Notes under the pieces: model-generated
Database searches by the model: none
Told to the model about the DNA's origin: nothing
The model's input: the letters and a program-made list of their open reading frames with translations, nothing else
From: CALCKW01 sp033852095
GTDB lineage: Bacteria; Pseudomonadota; Gammaproteobacteria; CALCKW01
Length of the DNA stretch: 21,084 nt
Assembly: GCA_033852095.1 (NCBI GenBank)
Contig: JAWSVD010000052.1
Coordinates: forward strand, 1 to 21,084
Direction: 5' to 3'
Position numbers and translations under genes: made by a program
Shown here: positions 1-8,941 of the stretch, one piece after another
Position numbering within the stretch: position 1 is the stretch's first letter
How the letters are laid out: every line of letters starts with the position of its first letter

Positions 1-324
1 GTCGCCGGTGTTGAGCACGCCGCGCGGCTCAATCAATAACATCTGCACCTCATTTTCAGCGTAGGGCTTGTGCTCTACACCTTTGGGCACGACGAACATC
101 TCGCCGCTGTTCAGCGTGACCTGCCCGTCCCTGAAATCGATTCGCAACGTGCCGTTAAGCACAATGAAAGTCTCGTCGGTGTGCTCGTGATCGTGCCACT
201 CAAATTCGCCTTTGATTTTGACGATTTTGATCTGATAGTCGTTCATCTCAGCGATGACTTTGGGCAGCCAGTGCTCGCTGAACAGGCTCAATTTTTGTTC
301 GAAATTTATCGCTTGATAATTCAC
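1..324 (-). CDS. Cupin-domain protein, C-terminus cut by window edge
   Basis: A small single-domain cupin, 108 codons visible; the stop lies beyond the window. Both cupin motifs are complete. Motif 1 has the form G-x4-HDH-x4-E-x6-G, with metal-ligand candidates His, His and Glu around residues 44-51. Motif 2 has the form G-x5-P-x-G-x2-H with the fourth ligand His, near residues 75-85. Such proteins bind a divalent metal in a beta-barrel; the substrate cannot be read from the sequence. I chose the GTG at 324 because AGGA lies about 8 bases upstream of it. The ATG at 332-330 is in another frame and does not give the cupin sequence. The gene points away from the DGPF/ECF unit, so the two probably have separate promoters in the gap. 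The family call is secure; the role is unknown. Confidence 0.85.
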   Translation of the reverse strand, partial: MNYQAINFEQKLSLFSEHWLPKVIAEMNDYQIKIVKIKGEFEWHDHEHTDETFIVLNGTLRIDFRDGQVTLNSGEMFVVPKGVEHKPYAENEVQMLLIEPRGVLNTGD

Positions 325-707
325 ATTTCATCCTCACGTCGTATTGAATAGACAGAGCTGGGTACGATGATTGCCAAGGCCACCGCCTCGCTGATTAGCT
401 TACCCCTGCTTGCTCATCGTAGGTTTCCCGCATCCCCCAACCACTTAAGAAGGAAAGTTTAGCCGCAGCCGTGCTGCGTGCCTATCACGATATTGCGGCT
501 CAAATCGCAGTGTGCCGCGGACTGTGCCCTGCTCTAAACGCCTCTGCTCTTGTCGTGACAGCTTCACCTTATGTGATTATCCATTGAAGCCGAAATACCC
601 GTGAATTGCCGTACACTGGGCCTTTATCACACGCCTTTGTTCTAACTTTGTCGCAGCCAGTCGGATTCAGCAGGCGCCGTGCGTCTAAGTTGTTTGGGAG
701 AATTTTT
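325..707. other. Intergenic region between cupin and DGPF genes
   Basis: 383 bases without a convincing gene. The right end (660-685) holds the candidate ECF promoter described separately. A short plus-strand frame running to a TGA just before 590 reads like protein for about 50 codons, but has no start codon or ribosome site and I recognise nothing in it. No terminator or repeat is evident. Confidence 0.4.
660..685 (+). promoter_or_regulatory. Candidate ECF42-dependent promoter of the DGPF-sigma operon
   Basis: GTCGGATTC (660-668), 13 bases, then CGTC (682-685). The same two blocks at identical spacing recur at 2329-2354 in front of the VOC gene. CGTC is a common -10 core for ECF sigma factors, and a TGTCG-type -35 is what I recall for ECF42 members. 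Transcription starting about 7 bases after CGTC would leave a 15-base leader holding GGGAG (696-700) and the ATG at 708, which independently supports that start. This implies autoregulation by the sigma factor encoded at 1077. Confidence 0.6.
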
Positions 708-1070
708 ATGCTCTATTCGTTTTTGATCTATGAAGTGCCTGAGGTCTTTGAATCCTACAGCGACGAGGAAAAAGAGCAGGTGATGCAGAAGCACCGCGAT
801 CTGCAGGCCATTGCCGAATCCAAAAGCACGCTCTGTGTGGCACAGCTGATGCCCACCAGCACTGCTGTCACCGTGCGCGCGGATCATAAATCCAAACCCA
901 TCACCCTCGACGGCCCCTTTGCCGAGACCAAGGAGCTGTTCATGGGCATCTATGCCTTCGACTGCGGCTCGCTCGACGAGGCTATCGCGTATGCCGAAGA
1001 AATTTCCGATCCCTGCCACACGATTGAGGTGCGCCCTGTGAAATGGGCTGGCGGTGCGCTCGCCAGCTGA
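708..1070 (+). CDS. YCII-related / DGPF-domain protein
   Basis: A 120-residue protein of the YCII/DGPF family, small ferredoxin-like-fold proteins that typically sit beside ECF42 sigma factors. The signature Asp-Gly-Pro-Phe is at residues 68-71, followed by AETKE. The N-terminal MLYSFLIYE strand and the C-terminal 'IEVRPV' strand are typical. The ATG at 708 has GGGAG seven bases upstream (696-700). An upstream in-frame ATG at 606 would place the start before the likely promoter and adds sequence unlike the family. The stop is 6 bases before the sigma-factor ATG, so the two are almost certainly co-transcribed. The biochemical role of DGPF proteins is not established; a modulator or effector of the sigma factor is the usual suggestion. 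Confidence 0.9.
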   Translation: MLYSFLIYEVPEVFESYSDEEKEQVMQKHRDLQAIAESKSTLCVAQLMPTSTAVTVRADHKSKPITLDGPFAETKELFMGIYAFDCGSLDEAIAYAEEISDPCHTIEVRPVKWAGGALAS

Positions 1071-1076
1071 TCACAC

Positions 1077-2324
1077 ATGGATCCCTCACGCTGGTTTGAA
1101 GCGCACTTTCACCACGTACGGCCCCGCGTTATCGCCGCATTGAGCCGCCGCTTCGGGGATTTGGACATCGCCGAGGAAGCCTTCGCCACCGCCTGCATGA
1201 AAGCTGTCGCATCCTGGCCCGATCAGGGCCGCCCCGACGAGCCGGTGGCCTGGCTGATCCGCGCGGGCAGCAACGCGGTGCTCGATGCAAAGCGCCGCGA
1301 AGCGACTGCGGGAAAATACCGAGATTCAGTGATTACCGACATCGACGAAGGGCGGCAGATCGACACAGACAAACTGAACATCGACAGCGACGAGCTGCGC
1401 GATGACGTGCTGCGCTTGTTGTTTGTCTGTTGCCACCGAGATCTCAGTGTGGAGAATCAACTCGCGCTGGCGCTCAAGGTTGTCGCCGGCATGCGCGTTG
1501 CAGAAATTGCAGCTGCGTTCCTAGTGAAAGAGAAAGCCATGGAACGGCGCATCACGCGGGCAAAAAAAGTAGTACGAGACGCAGCCGTTCCCTTTGAAAC
1601 ACCCAGTCCCGCGGAGCGCCTGCAGCGGCTAAAATCCGTCTCCTTGATGTTGTATTTGCTGTTCAACGAGGGTTGGTATGCCAGTGCTGGCGAAACCGCG
1701 CTCAAGCAGCCACTGTGCGAGGAGGCGATTCGACTGGCGCGGGAGCTGCTGCACTTGTTCCCCGCAATCAGTGAACTGATGGGCTTGCTGGCCTTGATGT
1801 TGTTCCACTACGCCAAGCGCAAGGCGCGCCTCGATGACAAGCAACAGCTGCTCTCGCTCGACGAGCAAAACAGGCAACTGTGGGACCGCGCACAGATAGG
1901 CGAGGCCCAGAGTCTGATGCAAAAGGCGCAGCGACACCGCACGCCCAGCCCCTATCAAATCCAGGCAGCCATCGCGGCCGTGCACGCCAGTGCTGCACAC
2001 AGCCGCGACACAGATTGGGCGGAGATAAGACGGCTCTACGATGCGCTGCTGGGCTTCGAGCCCAGCCCAGTGATCGCACTGAACCGAGCCGTGGCCACAT
2101 CGCGCATCGATGGCCCGGCCGCTGCTCTGCTGGAACTGGACACACTCGCCGCGCGGCTCGTCGACTACCGCTGGTTCCACAGCCTCACGGCGGGTTTGCT
2201 GAGCGAGCTGTCGAGGCCAGAAGAAGCTATCGCCGCTTTTGATCGTGCATTGGCACTGGGCCCCACCGAGCCCGAGCGGCAGCACATGCTGGGAAAAATT
2301 GAAGAGCTGAAAAAAATGCGCTGA
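1077..2324 (+). CDS. ECF42-type RNA polymerase sigma factor with C-terminal TPR-like extension
   Basis: A 415-residue sigma factor, about twice the length of a plain ECF protein. Sigma-2 spans roughly residues 10-77 (…AEEAFATACMKAVASWP… then a WLIRAGSNAVLDAKRR-like segment). Sigma-4 spans about 108-165. A DUF6596 region follows at about 180-285, marked by LYLLFNEGWYAS and LWDRAQIGEA. TPR-like helices fill about 290-415 (SPVIALNRAVA and EEAIAAFDRALALGP). In the ECF42 group this extension is thought to regulate or support activity in place of a classical anti-sigma factor, and none is encoded here. The start lies 6 bases after the DGPF stop with no strong ribosome site, suggesting translational coupling. 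Family assignment is confident; the inducing signal is unknown. Confidence 0.93.
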   Translation: MDPSRWFEAHFHHVRPRVIAALSRRFGDLDIAEEAFATACMKAVASWPDQGRPDEPVAWLIRAGSNAVLDAKRREATAGKYRDSVITDIDEGRQIDTDKLNIDSDELRDDVLRLLFVCCHRDLSVENQLALALKVVAGMRVAEIAAAFLVKEKAMERRITRAKKVVRDAAVPFETPSPAERLQRLKSVSLMLYLLFNEGWYASAGETALKQPLCEEAIRLARELLHLFPAISELMGLLALMLFHYAKRKARLDDKQQLLSLDEQNRQLWDRAQIGEAQSLMQKAQRHRTPSPYQIQAAIAAVHASAAHSRDTDWAEIRRLYDALLGFEPSPVIALNRAVATSRIDGPAAALLELDTLAARLVDYRWFHSLTAGLLSELSRPEEAIAAFDRALALGPTEPERQHMLGKIEELKKMR

Positions 2325-2328
2325 GCCT

Positions 2329-2354
2329 GTCGGATTCCAGCGAGCCCATCCGTC
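2329..2354 (+). promoter_or_regulatory. Candidate ECF42-dependent promoter of the VOC gene
   Basis: GTCGGATTC (2329-2337), 13 bases, CGTC (2351-2354), matching the element at 660-685 in both blocks and spacing. With the preceding base the -35 block reads TGTCGGA (2328-2334), closer to the TGTCGA core I recall for ECF42. It starts only four bases after the sigma-factor stop and lies about 40 bases before the VOC ATG. The VOC gene is therefore probably a regulon member with its own start site rather than just an operon tail. Confidence 0.6.
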
Positions 2355-2395
2355 CTTGTGTTGATTGCATCAAATTGACAACAAGGAACACACAC

Positions 2396-2779
2396 ATGAG
2401 CACATCAATGACCACGCCGGGCGTCGCCGGTTGGATCCAGTTCAACGGCCCCGAGCCTGCAGCAGCTCAAGCATTTTACGCCAAAGTGATGGGCTGGGAG
2501 ATCGCAGAACTGCCTATGCAGGATGGATCCTCGCATCCAGCAATCATGGTAGGCGATGCCCCCATCGGCGGCTTTTCAGCGGAAACAGCAAGCGCTGCGA
2601 GCTGGGATATTTACATCACCGTGCCCGATGTGGACAAGAGCTTTGCCACGGCAATTGAGCTCGGGGCAACGGCTGTCGTACCGCCGATGGACATGCCGGG
2701 TATCGGGCGCACAGCAAAAATCATCGACCCGCAAGGCGCGGCGATTCGCTTGATCACCTACGAGAGCATGCAGGCCTAG
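2396..2779 (+). CDS. VOC (vicinal oxygen chelate / glyoxalase-bleomycin resistance fold) protein
   Basis: A 127-residue single-unit VOC protein. It opens with a 'GWIQFNGPEP' strand and the segment AQAFYAKVMGWEI, which is typical of the family (FY..vlGW). It ends with an 'IDPQGAAIRLITYE' strand, matching the common 'DPqGA.f.l' ending. These proteins bind metal or small hydrophobic ligands and act as lyases, dioxygenases or sequestration proteins; the substrate is not deducible. I chose the ATG at 2396 because AAGGA lies about 8 bases upstream (2383-2387). A TTG at 2375 in the same frame has no such site. Its position directly behind the ECF42 factor, with a copy of the same promoter motif, suggests it is a target of that sigma factor. 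Confidence 0.88.
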   Translation: MSTSMTTPGVAGWIQFNGPEPAAAQAFYAKVMGWEIAELPMQDGSSHPAIMVGDAPIGGFSAETASAASWDIYITVPDVDKSFATAIELGATAVVPPMDMPGIGRTAKIIDPQGAAIRLITYESMQA

Positions 2780-2798
2780 ATCGCGCAATCAGCTTCCC

Positions 2799-2825
2799 GC
2801 CCACGGCCAAACAAAGGCCGTGGGC
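2799..2825. repeat. Perfect 10-bp stem-loop between VOC and RND genes
   Basis: GCCCACGGCC (2799-2808), a 7-base A-rich loop, then the exact complement (2816-2825); the flanking C2798 and G2826 add an eleventh pair. No T-tract follows on either strand, so it is not a standard intrinsic terminator. It may attenuate or stabilise mRNA between the ECF unit and the permease gene. Confidence 0.6.
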
Positions 2826-2866
2826 GCGGCACAGAGTCCTGACGAACAATCCCAGAGCCCAACACC

Positions 2867-5212
2867 ATGGAAAAACAAAACAACTCAGCTCACAGCTGGT
2901 CAACCACCCTGCCCGTCGACAGACCCTGGACGGTGATAACCGCCTCACTGCTGCTGGTCGCCTGCATCGGCTACTTCATGCAGTTCGTCAAGCCTTCGGT
3001 AAATTTCAAAGACATGTTGGGCGAATCCTACCCGGGGCTGGTGGACTACGATTTTCTGCAATCCGAATACATCCCAGACGACAATCTGCTGGTGCTGATC
3101 GAGGCCAAGGACGGCGACGCTTTCAACACTGAGCTACTGAGCGGCGTTTACCATTTGACCGAGGCACTGTGGGAGACCCCCTTCTCCGCTCGCATCGATT
3201 CGGTCACCAACTTCCAGTACACCGAAGCCATCGGGGATGATTTGGCGGTAGGCGCATTGGTGCCAGACCCCAGCGCACTGGACCCGGAGCGCATCAAGAA
3301 AGTCAGGCAAATCGCGCTGAACGACCCAATCGCCCTGCACGGTGTGGTCAACCCAGAGGGCAACGTGCTGGCCCTGAATGTCACTTTTAATTTCCCGCTG
3401 CTCGAACCCGACGAAAAGCTCATCGCTTTCGCTTTTGTCGATCAGCTCGCCACAGATTTCCGTGAGAGATACACACAGTCAAATGTATACGTCGGCGGTC
3501 TGACGGCCTTGGATGCGACCGTCATGAACCTCTCCATGAAGGAGACAGGATTGTTTCTGGGATTGGTCATTGTGATTTCGGTGGTATTGCTGATGCTGCT
3601 GTTGCGCGTCGTGCTGCCGGTGCTGGCCATTGTTCCCATGCTGTTGTTCAGTGTGATTTCAGGCATGGCACTGGCGGGCATGATGGGCTGGAAGCTCACC
3701 CCTTTCACCACCACGGTGCCGATGATTATTCTGATCATCGGCATCGCAGATGCCGTGCACTTGATCACTGTCTACATGCAGCAATTAAGACGCGGTAATG
3801 CAAAAAAAGAAGCGCTCAAACACGCCATCGCGATCAACCGCAAGGCGATCTTCATCACCAGCATCACCACAGCAATAGGCTTTCTGTCGCTGAACCTCAG
3901 TGGCTCCACTTCCATAGCCGCCCTTGGCAATGAGGCCGCCTTCGGGGTGATGATGGCCTGCCTGCTGTCCTTGACGTTCTTGCCTGCCATGCTGTCTTTA
4001 CTGCCGACCAAGCAGCAGCCGGCTGAGCACAAATCTAGCGACTTTTATCAGCGTTTTAGCCAATCGCTCTTCGACAATCGCAAAGCAGTTTTAGCCATCA
4101 CAGCGCTTATCTTTATCGTCTTGTCAGTGAATATCACCCGTAATACCTTCGACGATAGAATCCCCACCTATTTTGCCAAATCACTGGCTTGGCGACAGGC
4201 CAATGATTTCAGTGAAGCGCAATTTGGCAGCGCCTATAACTTCACCTACTCGCTAAAAAGCCCGCATGCAGGTGGCGTGGCAGATCCGGACTATTTGGCC
4301 GATGTGGAAAAATTCACTCAGTACCTGCGCAGCTTGCCTCAGGTGGCCTACGTGAAATCCATCGCCGATACCTTCAAACGCCTCAACAAAAGCATGCACA
4401 GTGATGACCCAGCCCACTACCGGCTGCCGGAGGACGGCGATCTAGCGGCCCAATACCTGCTGCTCTATGAGATGTCCCTGCCTTTTGGACTGGGGCTGGA
4501 TAACCAGATCAACCACGACAAGACGGCGTCGAAAATGCTGGCGTCGTTCCGCTCCATGTCAGTGACAGAGGTACTGACCCTGGAAGCCGATATTGATAAC
4601 TGGTTGATGACAAACTTACCGTCAACAGAGTACGTGGGTTCAGGTGTTCAGATCATGTTTGCGCATCTCATGGAACGCGACACCAAGGGCCTGACGCTGG
4701 GCGCGATCTACAGCCTGTTGATCATTTCCTTGTTGCTGATCTTTATGTTGCGCAGCGTGAAAATTGGTCTTCTGAGCGTGCTGCCCAACCTGGTTCCCAT
4801 CGCCATGGCTTTTGGTGTCTGGGGGCTTTTGGTGGGTCAGGTGGGTTTTGGCCTGGCGATGGTGTCGGGCATGTCCATCGGTATCATCGTCGATGACACG
4901 GTGCATTTTCTCAGCAAGTACCTGCAGGCTCGCGAGGGCGAGGGACTGAACGCACAAGATGCCGTGAGCCATGCTTTTGAGACTGTGGGGCCTTCAATCG
5001 TTTTCACCACACTTGTCTTAGTGGCTGGCTTTATGAGCATGGTGATGGTCTCGGAATTTCGGGTCAATACCGACATGGGCAAGATGACCTCGATCATCAT
5101 GCTGCTGGCGTTGGTCTTCGACCTGCTGGTACTGCCGGTGCTGTTGATGATCTTTGATCGCGATCCCGTCCTGTCAGCACAAGAGCAGCCTGCACAACTC
5201 AACAGCGGATAA
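2867..5212 (+). CDS. RND-superfamily permease, HAE3/MMPL-like (Patched/SSD type)
   Basis: A 781-residue inner-membrane protein with the duplicated RND plan. TM1 is at about residues 21-41, a periplasmic domain at about 42-225, and TM2-6 at about 227-380. TM7 is at about 406-424, a second periplasmic domain at about 425-608, and TM8-12 at about 609-764. TM4 carries GIADAVHL (292-299, Asp295) and TM10 carries GIIVDDTVHF (672-681, Asp676/677). These acidic residues are the expected proton-relay positions of the HAE3 subgroup. Length (about 800) and the lack of long helical arms separate it from AcrB-type pumps. HAE3 relatives include hopanoid and other lipid transporters; no hopanoid gene or membrane-fusion partner lies beside it, so the cargo is unknown. 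It could be reached by read-through from the VOC transcription unit, although a hairpin lies between. It ends at a strong terminator. Confidence 0.9.
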   Translation: MEKQNNSAHSWSTTLPVDRPWTVITASLLLVACIGYFMQFVKPSVNFKDMLGESYPGLVDYDFLQSEYIPDDNLLVLIEAKDGDAFNTELLSGVYHLTEALWETPFSARIDSVTNFQYTEAIGDDLAVGALVPDPSALDPERIKKVRQIALNDPIALHGVVNPEGNVLALNVTFNFPLLEPDEKLIAFAFVDQLATDFRERYTQSNVYVGGLTALDATVMNLSMKETGLFLGLVIVISVVLLMLLLRVVLPVLAIVPMLLFSVISGMALAGMMGWKLTPFTTTVPMIILIIGIADAVHLITVYMQQLRRGNAKKEALKHAIAINRKAIFITSITTAIGFLSLNLSGSTSIAALGNEAAFGVMMACLLSLTFLPAMLSLLPTKQQPAEHKSSDFYQRFSQSLFDNRKAVLAITALIFIVLSVNITRNTFDDRIPTYFAKSLAWRQANDFSEAQFGSAYNFTYSLKSPHAGGVADPDYLADVEKFTQYLRSLPQVAYVKSIADTFKRLNKSMHSDDPAHYRLPEDGDLAAQYLLLYEMSLPFGLGLDNQINHDKTASKMLASFRSMSVTEVLTLEADIDNWLMTNLPSTEYVGSGVQIMFAHLMERDTKGLTLGAIYSLLIISLLLIFMLRSVKIGLLSVLPNLVPIAMAFGVWGLLVGQVGFGLAMVSGMSIGIIVDDTVHFLSKYLQAREGEGLNAQDAVSHAFETVGPSIVFTTLVLVAGFMSMVMVSEFRVNTDMGKMTSIIMLLALVFDLLVLPVLLMIFDRDPVLSAQEQPAQLNSG

Positions 5213-5221
5213 GCTGACATC

Positions 5222-5262
5222 GGCCGCCACCTCCCTGCTGCACAGGGAGGCAGCGGCCTTTT
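5222..5262 (+). terminator. Intrinsic terminator of the RND permease gene
   Basis: GGCCGC (5222-5227) pairs with GCGGCC (5253-5258) and CCTCCCTG (5230-5237) pairs with CAGGGAGG (5243-5250), around a 5-base loop and one 2-by-2 mismatch. TTTT follows at 5259-5262. It begins 10 bases after the permease stop. The other strand lacks a T-tract, so it is probably unidirectional. Confidence 0.85.
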
Positions 5263-5298
5263 CACACGACGGCGATCTTTTCACTGCACCTGTTTCGA

Positions 5299-6258
5299 TC
5301 AGCCCGAAGATTCCGAGCAAAGCTGTGTCTGCGGGTAGAAGGCCTGCCAGGCAAACCAGAAGACAATCACCGAGGGCAACACCTTGCCCTCGCCATCAAC
5401 CACCAGCGGTCGCTGGCTGCGCGCATCGTAACTCACCTTCAACGTGACGCCGCCCAGCTGCTGCGTCACAGGCTGTTCACCCAATGCGTCCAACTGCCAG
5501 GCCTTTGCCTGCCCATCGATCACCACCCCCAGCACCCGCTGCATCTTCGGCAGATCATCGCGGTGTTCAGGCACCGCAAACATGGGCTTGCCGCCCGCCT
5601 CATAACCACCATAGGGGTTGAGGCTGTAGTCCCGCTGCTGACCCGTCTGCCGTGACAGCACTTCGCCCTCCGGGTGCTGATCGCGCCAAGCCGCCCAGCT
5701 GATGTGCTCCACTGGCAGCCAGCGCATGGTGGTACGGTTGGCTTTGCCGCTGACCGCGCGCATGGCCAGCTGCGACCAGAGTGATTCGGTCTGCCGGTCA
5801 TACATCAACACATCCGACTGGTAGAGCAGCCCGGAGACACCGAAGTCCAAGACGCCAAACTCCGTGTTGCGGTCGAAGACCATGCCGGTGCCGCAGAGCG
5901 GGCAGAAGGTGACGACGATCGGCTGGCCCGCCAGGGTATCGTTGACGATCTCGTGCCACACCAGAATGCGCAGCGGGTAGGCGCGGTGTTGATCGCCCAC
6001 GCTGATGGCAAGTACCAGGTCATCGTCTTGCAGCCAGTCAGCGTCTATGACGGATTCGAAAACTGGCTTATCGATGGCGGGGATGCCGTCCCGCGGCGGG
6101 CCACCGGAGAACACCTGCGTTGCGTCGATTGACGCGCCGTCCAGCTCAAAGCCGTTCTTGCTGACAGCGGCAACAGGAGAGACGAAGCCAAAGGCCAGCA
6201 GGCCAATAAAAAAGGCAGCCGCTAACAGAAAAACATACTGGAAGGCATCGGAACGCAT
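5299..6258 (-). CDS. DUF3179 domain-containing exported/membrane-anchored protein
   Basis: A 319-residue protein of family DUF3179. An N-terminal hydrophobic segment (about residues 5-32, YVFLLAAAFFIGLLAFGFV) is a signal peptide or anchor, so the body is periplasmic. Family landmarks are RAYPLRILVWHEIVND (about 92-107), FCPLCGT (118-124) with its two conserved cysteines, and SLWSQL (about 160-165). Function is unproven; the paired cysteines suggest metal binding or redox chemistry. The ATG at 6258 has AGGAG 8 bases upstream. An in-frame ATG at 6306 lacks a site and would put charged residues before the signal sequence. It is convergent with the RND gene and 113 bases downstream of the DUF302 gene, with which it may be co-transcribed. 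Confidence 0.88.
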   Translation of the reverse strand: MRSDAFQYVFLLAAAFFIGLLAFGFVSPVAAVSKNGFELDGASIDATQVFSGGPPRDGIPAIDKPVFESVIDADWLQDDDLVLAISVGDQHRAYPLRILVWHEIVNDTLAGQPIVVTFCPLCGTGMVFDRNTEFGVLDFGVSGLLYQSDVLMYDRQTESLWSQLAMRAVSGKANRTTMRWLPVEHISWAAWRDQHPEGEVLSRQTGQQRDYSLNPYGGYEAGGKPMFAVPEHRDDLPKMQRVLGVVIDGQAKAWQLDALGEQPVTQQLGGVTLKVSYDARSQRPLVVDGEGKVLPSVIVFWFAWQAFYPQTQLCSESSG

Positions 6259-6372
6259 GGGCAGATCTCCTGGTTCAGTGTCAGGCTTGTGCTTGTCAAT
6301 CGGCACCCGACCGCATCAGTTTTGGGGTCTGGATTGCCTCGATCAATTCAATGCGCAGCTCCGCATATAGTG

Positions 6373-6822
6373 CTAATTGGCCTTAGCAGCTGCTGCTGTG
6401 AACTTGGCCAGCGCGGCCGCTATTTTGTTCAGGGGTTTGTCGCAGCCTTCCACCTGATGCCGCGCTTTTAAATACAGCGGGTCGTTGTAGGCAATCCATG
6501 TCTTGCCTGCCTCGTCGGCGTAGATCAGCGCCTTTTGCGGCAGATCCAGCGCGATGAGCTGCTGGCACTTCATCAACGGGCTACCGGCTTTTGGGTTGCC
6601 GAAAATCAGCAGCTCCGTGTCACGTAACGTCACTCCAACCCCTGCGGCGGCGGTGCTGTGCGGGACGCGTGCCATGATTTTCATGCCTTTGGCCAAGAGC
6701 ACTTTTTCAAGCTTATCCGCCGTTGCAAGCACGCCGTGCGCGCTCTCTACTTGTACAACACCTTCACTGGCGTGCGCGGAGACCGCAGCACAGAGCAAAA
6801 TCCCAAGCCATAATTTCTTCAT
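6373..6822 (-). CDS. DUF302 domain-containing periplasmic protein
   Basis: A 149-residue secreted protein. The signal peptide MKKLWLGILLCAAVSAHA, with probable cleavage after AHA (residue 18), is followed by one DUF302 domain (about 35-140). Landmarks are LLIFGNPKAGSPLM, IALDLPQKALIYADE and WIAYNDPLYL. DUF302 proteins are small alpha/beta proteins of unknown biochemical role, often near membrane or thiol-related genes. The ATG at 6822 has AAGGA 7-8 bases upstream; the in-frame ATG at 6864 would bury the signal peptide. The gene lies upstream of the DUF3179 gene on the same strand, and both products are exported, which makes a shared periplasmic task plausible but unproven. Confidence 0.88.
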   Translation of the reverse strand: MKKLWLGILLCAAVSAHASEGVVQVESAHGVLATADKLEKVLLAKGMKIMARVPHSTAAAGVGVTLRDTELLIFGNPKAGSPLMKCQQLIALDLPQKALIYADEAGKTWIAYNDPLYLKARHQVEGCDKPLNKIAAALAKFTAAAAKAN

Positions 6823-6964
6823 ACCATCTTCCTTAATGTCGAAAAAAAGGTCAAACAAAGACATCCCCCCATACTAAAAACATGCGCCCTCAAATGCTAT
6901 GCGTAGAAACCGATACAAGGGCCAGATAACCCCTTCGAGCCACACTAGCAAGGTCGGGCACAAT

Positions 6965-6995
6965 CCCCCCCATCCCCATCCCAACGCCCACACCC
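6965..6995 (-). other. Canonical G-quadruplex-forming sequence
   Basis: On the minus strand five G-runs (3, 3, 3, 4 and 7 long) are separated by loops of 3, 4, 2 and 2 bases, satisfying the usual G3+N1-7 rule with one spare run. It lies in the 236-base gap between the end of the proC remnant (7059) and the DUF302 start (6822), in the orientation of those genes. It would therefore also be present in RNA reading toward DUF302. Confidence 0.6.
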
Positions 6996-7058
6996 ATTGA
7001 CTGATCTGCGCGATCTACTCACATTCATGCATAAAAACGGGAAATCCAAGCGCGATGC

Positions 7059-7870
7059 TTATACTCGGGAGAGCTCAATTGCCCTGAGTAACGCGCTGCG
7101 CACAGCGGCTGGCAATAACGCAGCGAAACCACCTTCCGCCTCAAGCACCGCAAGCCCGGCCTGAGTGGTGCCGCCTTTTGCTGCTGACAGCCTGTTTGAG
7201 CCGCTTGGCACTGCGCCCGTCCTGAACAAGCATGCTCGACGCCCCCCAACAGGGTTTGCACAGCACCCTGGCGCGCCAGTGATGGCGCGATACCCGCCGC
7301 CACTGCAGCAGCCTCCAGGTACTGGGCAAAGACATAACCCGGCCCTCTGCCCATCACCGCGGGACAGGGGTCCATCAGAGCCTCATCATCGAGCCAAGCG
7401 AACTGACCGGTCGCCTCAAAGAGTGATTGCACCAGTTCGCGCTGCACCGCTGTGATATCAGCGGACGCATAGCCAACCGTCATGCCCTGAGCGACAAGCG
7501 CAGGCAGGTTGGGCATCACCCGTGCAACACACTAGCATTGCAGTGCTTTCGATACCGCCTGCAGCGGCATGCCCGCGAGAATAGACACAACTACCCCAGC
7601 ACCCAACACAGCGGCAAGGCCGGGTGCCTTGGCAAGCTCGCCCAGTTGCTGCGGTTTGATGGCCAACAAGCTGACATCCGGGCGGTAGCCGTCCAGCTGA
7701 TCCACACTGCCAACGACTCGCACCGTGTGCTCATCCCCTAACAGAGCGCGCACGGTCTACGCTCGGATCGACAGCCACCAGCGTGGCTGCGGGGTATTTA
7801 TTTGCTATGCCCATCAGGATTGCGGCGCCCATGTTGCCGCAGCCGATGCACAAGACCTTCGGCTGATCAT

Positions 7871-7874
<4 letters not shown>
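7059..7874 (-). pseudogene. proC: proC (pyrroline-5-carboxylate reductase) pseudogene
   Basis: Once an NADPH-dependent enzyme making proline from pyrroline-5-carboxylate; now broken at four places. The start MNDQPKVLCIGCGNMGAAIL (7874 down) is the Rossmann loop. A frameshift near 7746-7751 fits loss of one GC unit from a GC repeat. The next frame gives LAIKPQQLGEL and VSILAGMPLQAV, then an in-frame TAG at 7532-7534. After it come RVMPNLPALV and FAWLDDEALMD. A C-run at 7242-7247 (G6 on the coding strand, one too many) shifts the frame again, and an A4 (7176-7179) shifts it once more before GGTTQAGLAVLEAEGGF and the stop at 7059. The usual AVSGSGPAYVF reads AVMGRGPGYVF, so missense decay is present too. 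Its ATG overlaps the dehydrogenase stop (ATGA), a relic of translational coupling. Confidence 0.88.

Positions 7875-8941
<1,067 letters not shown>

Noticed and set aside
606..708. N-terminal extension of the DGPF protein from an ATG at 606
   Set aside because: It starts upstream of the likely promoter at 660-685, has no ribosome site, and adds sequence unlike the family.
1629..2285. Long open frame antisense to the sigma-factor gene
   Set aside because: It lies wholly opposite a well-supported gene and resembles no family; a codon-bias shadow.
5222..5262. The strong hairpin as a bidirectional terminator also serving the DUF3179 gene
   Set aside because: The minus-strand side has no T-tract after the stem.
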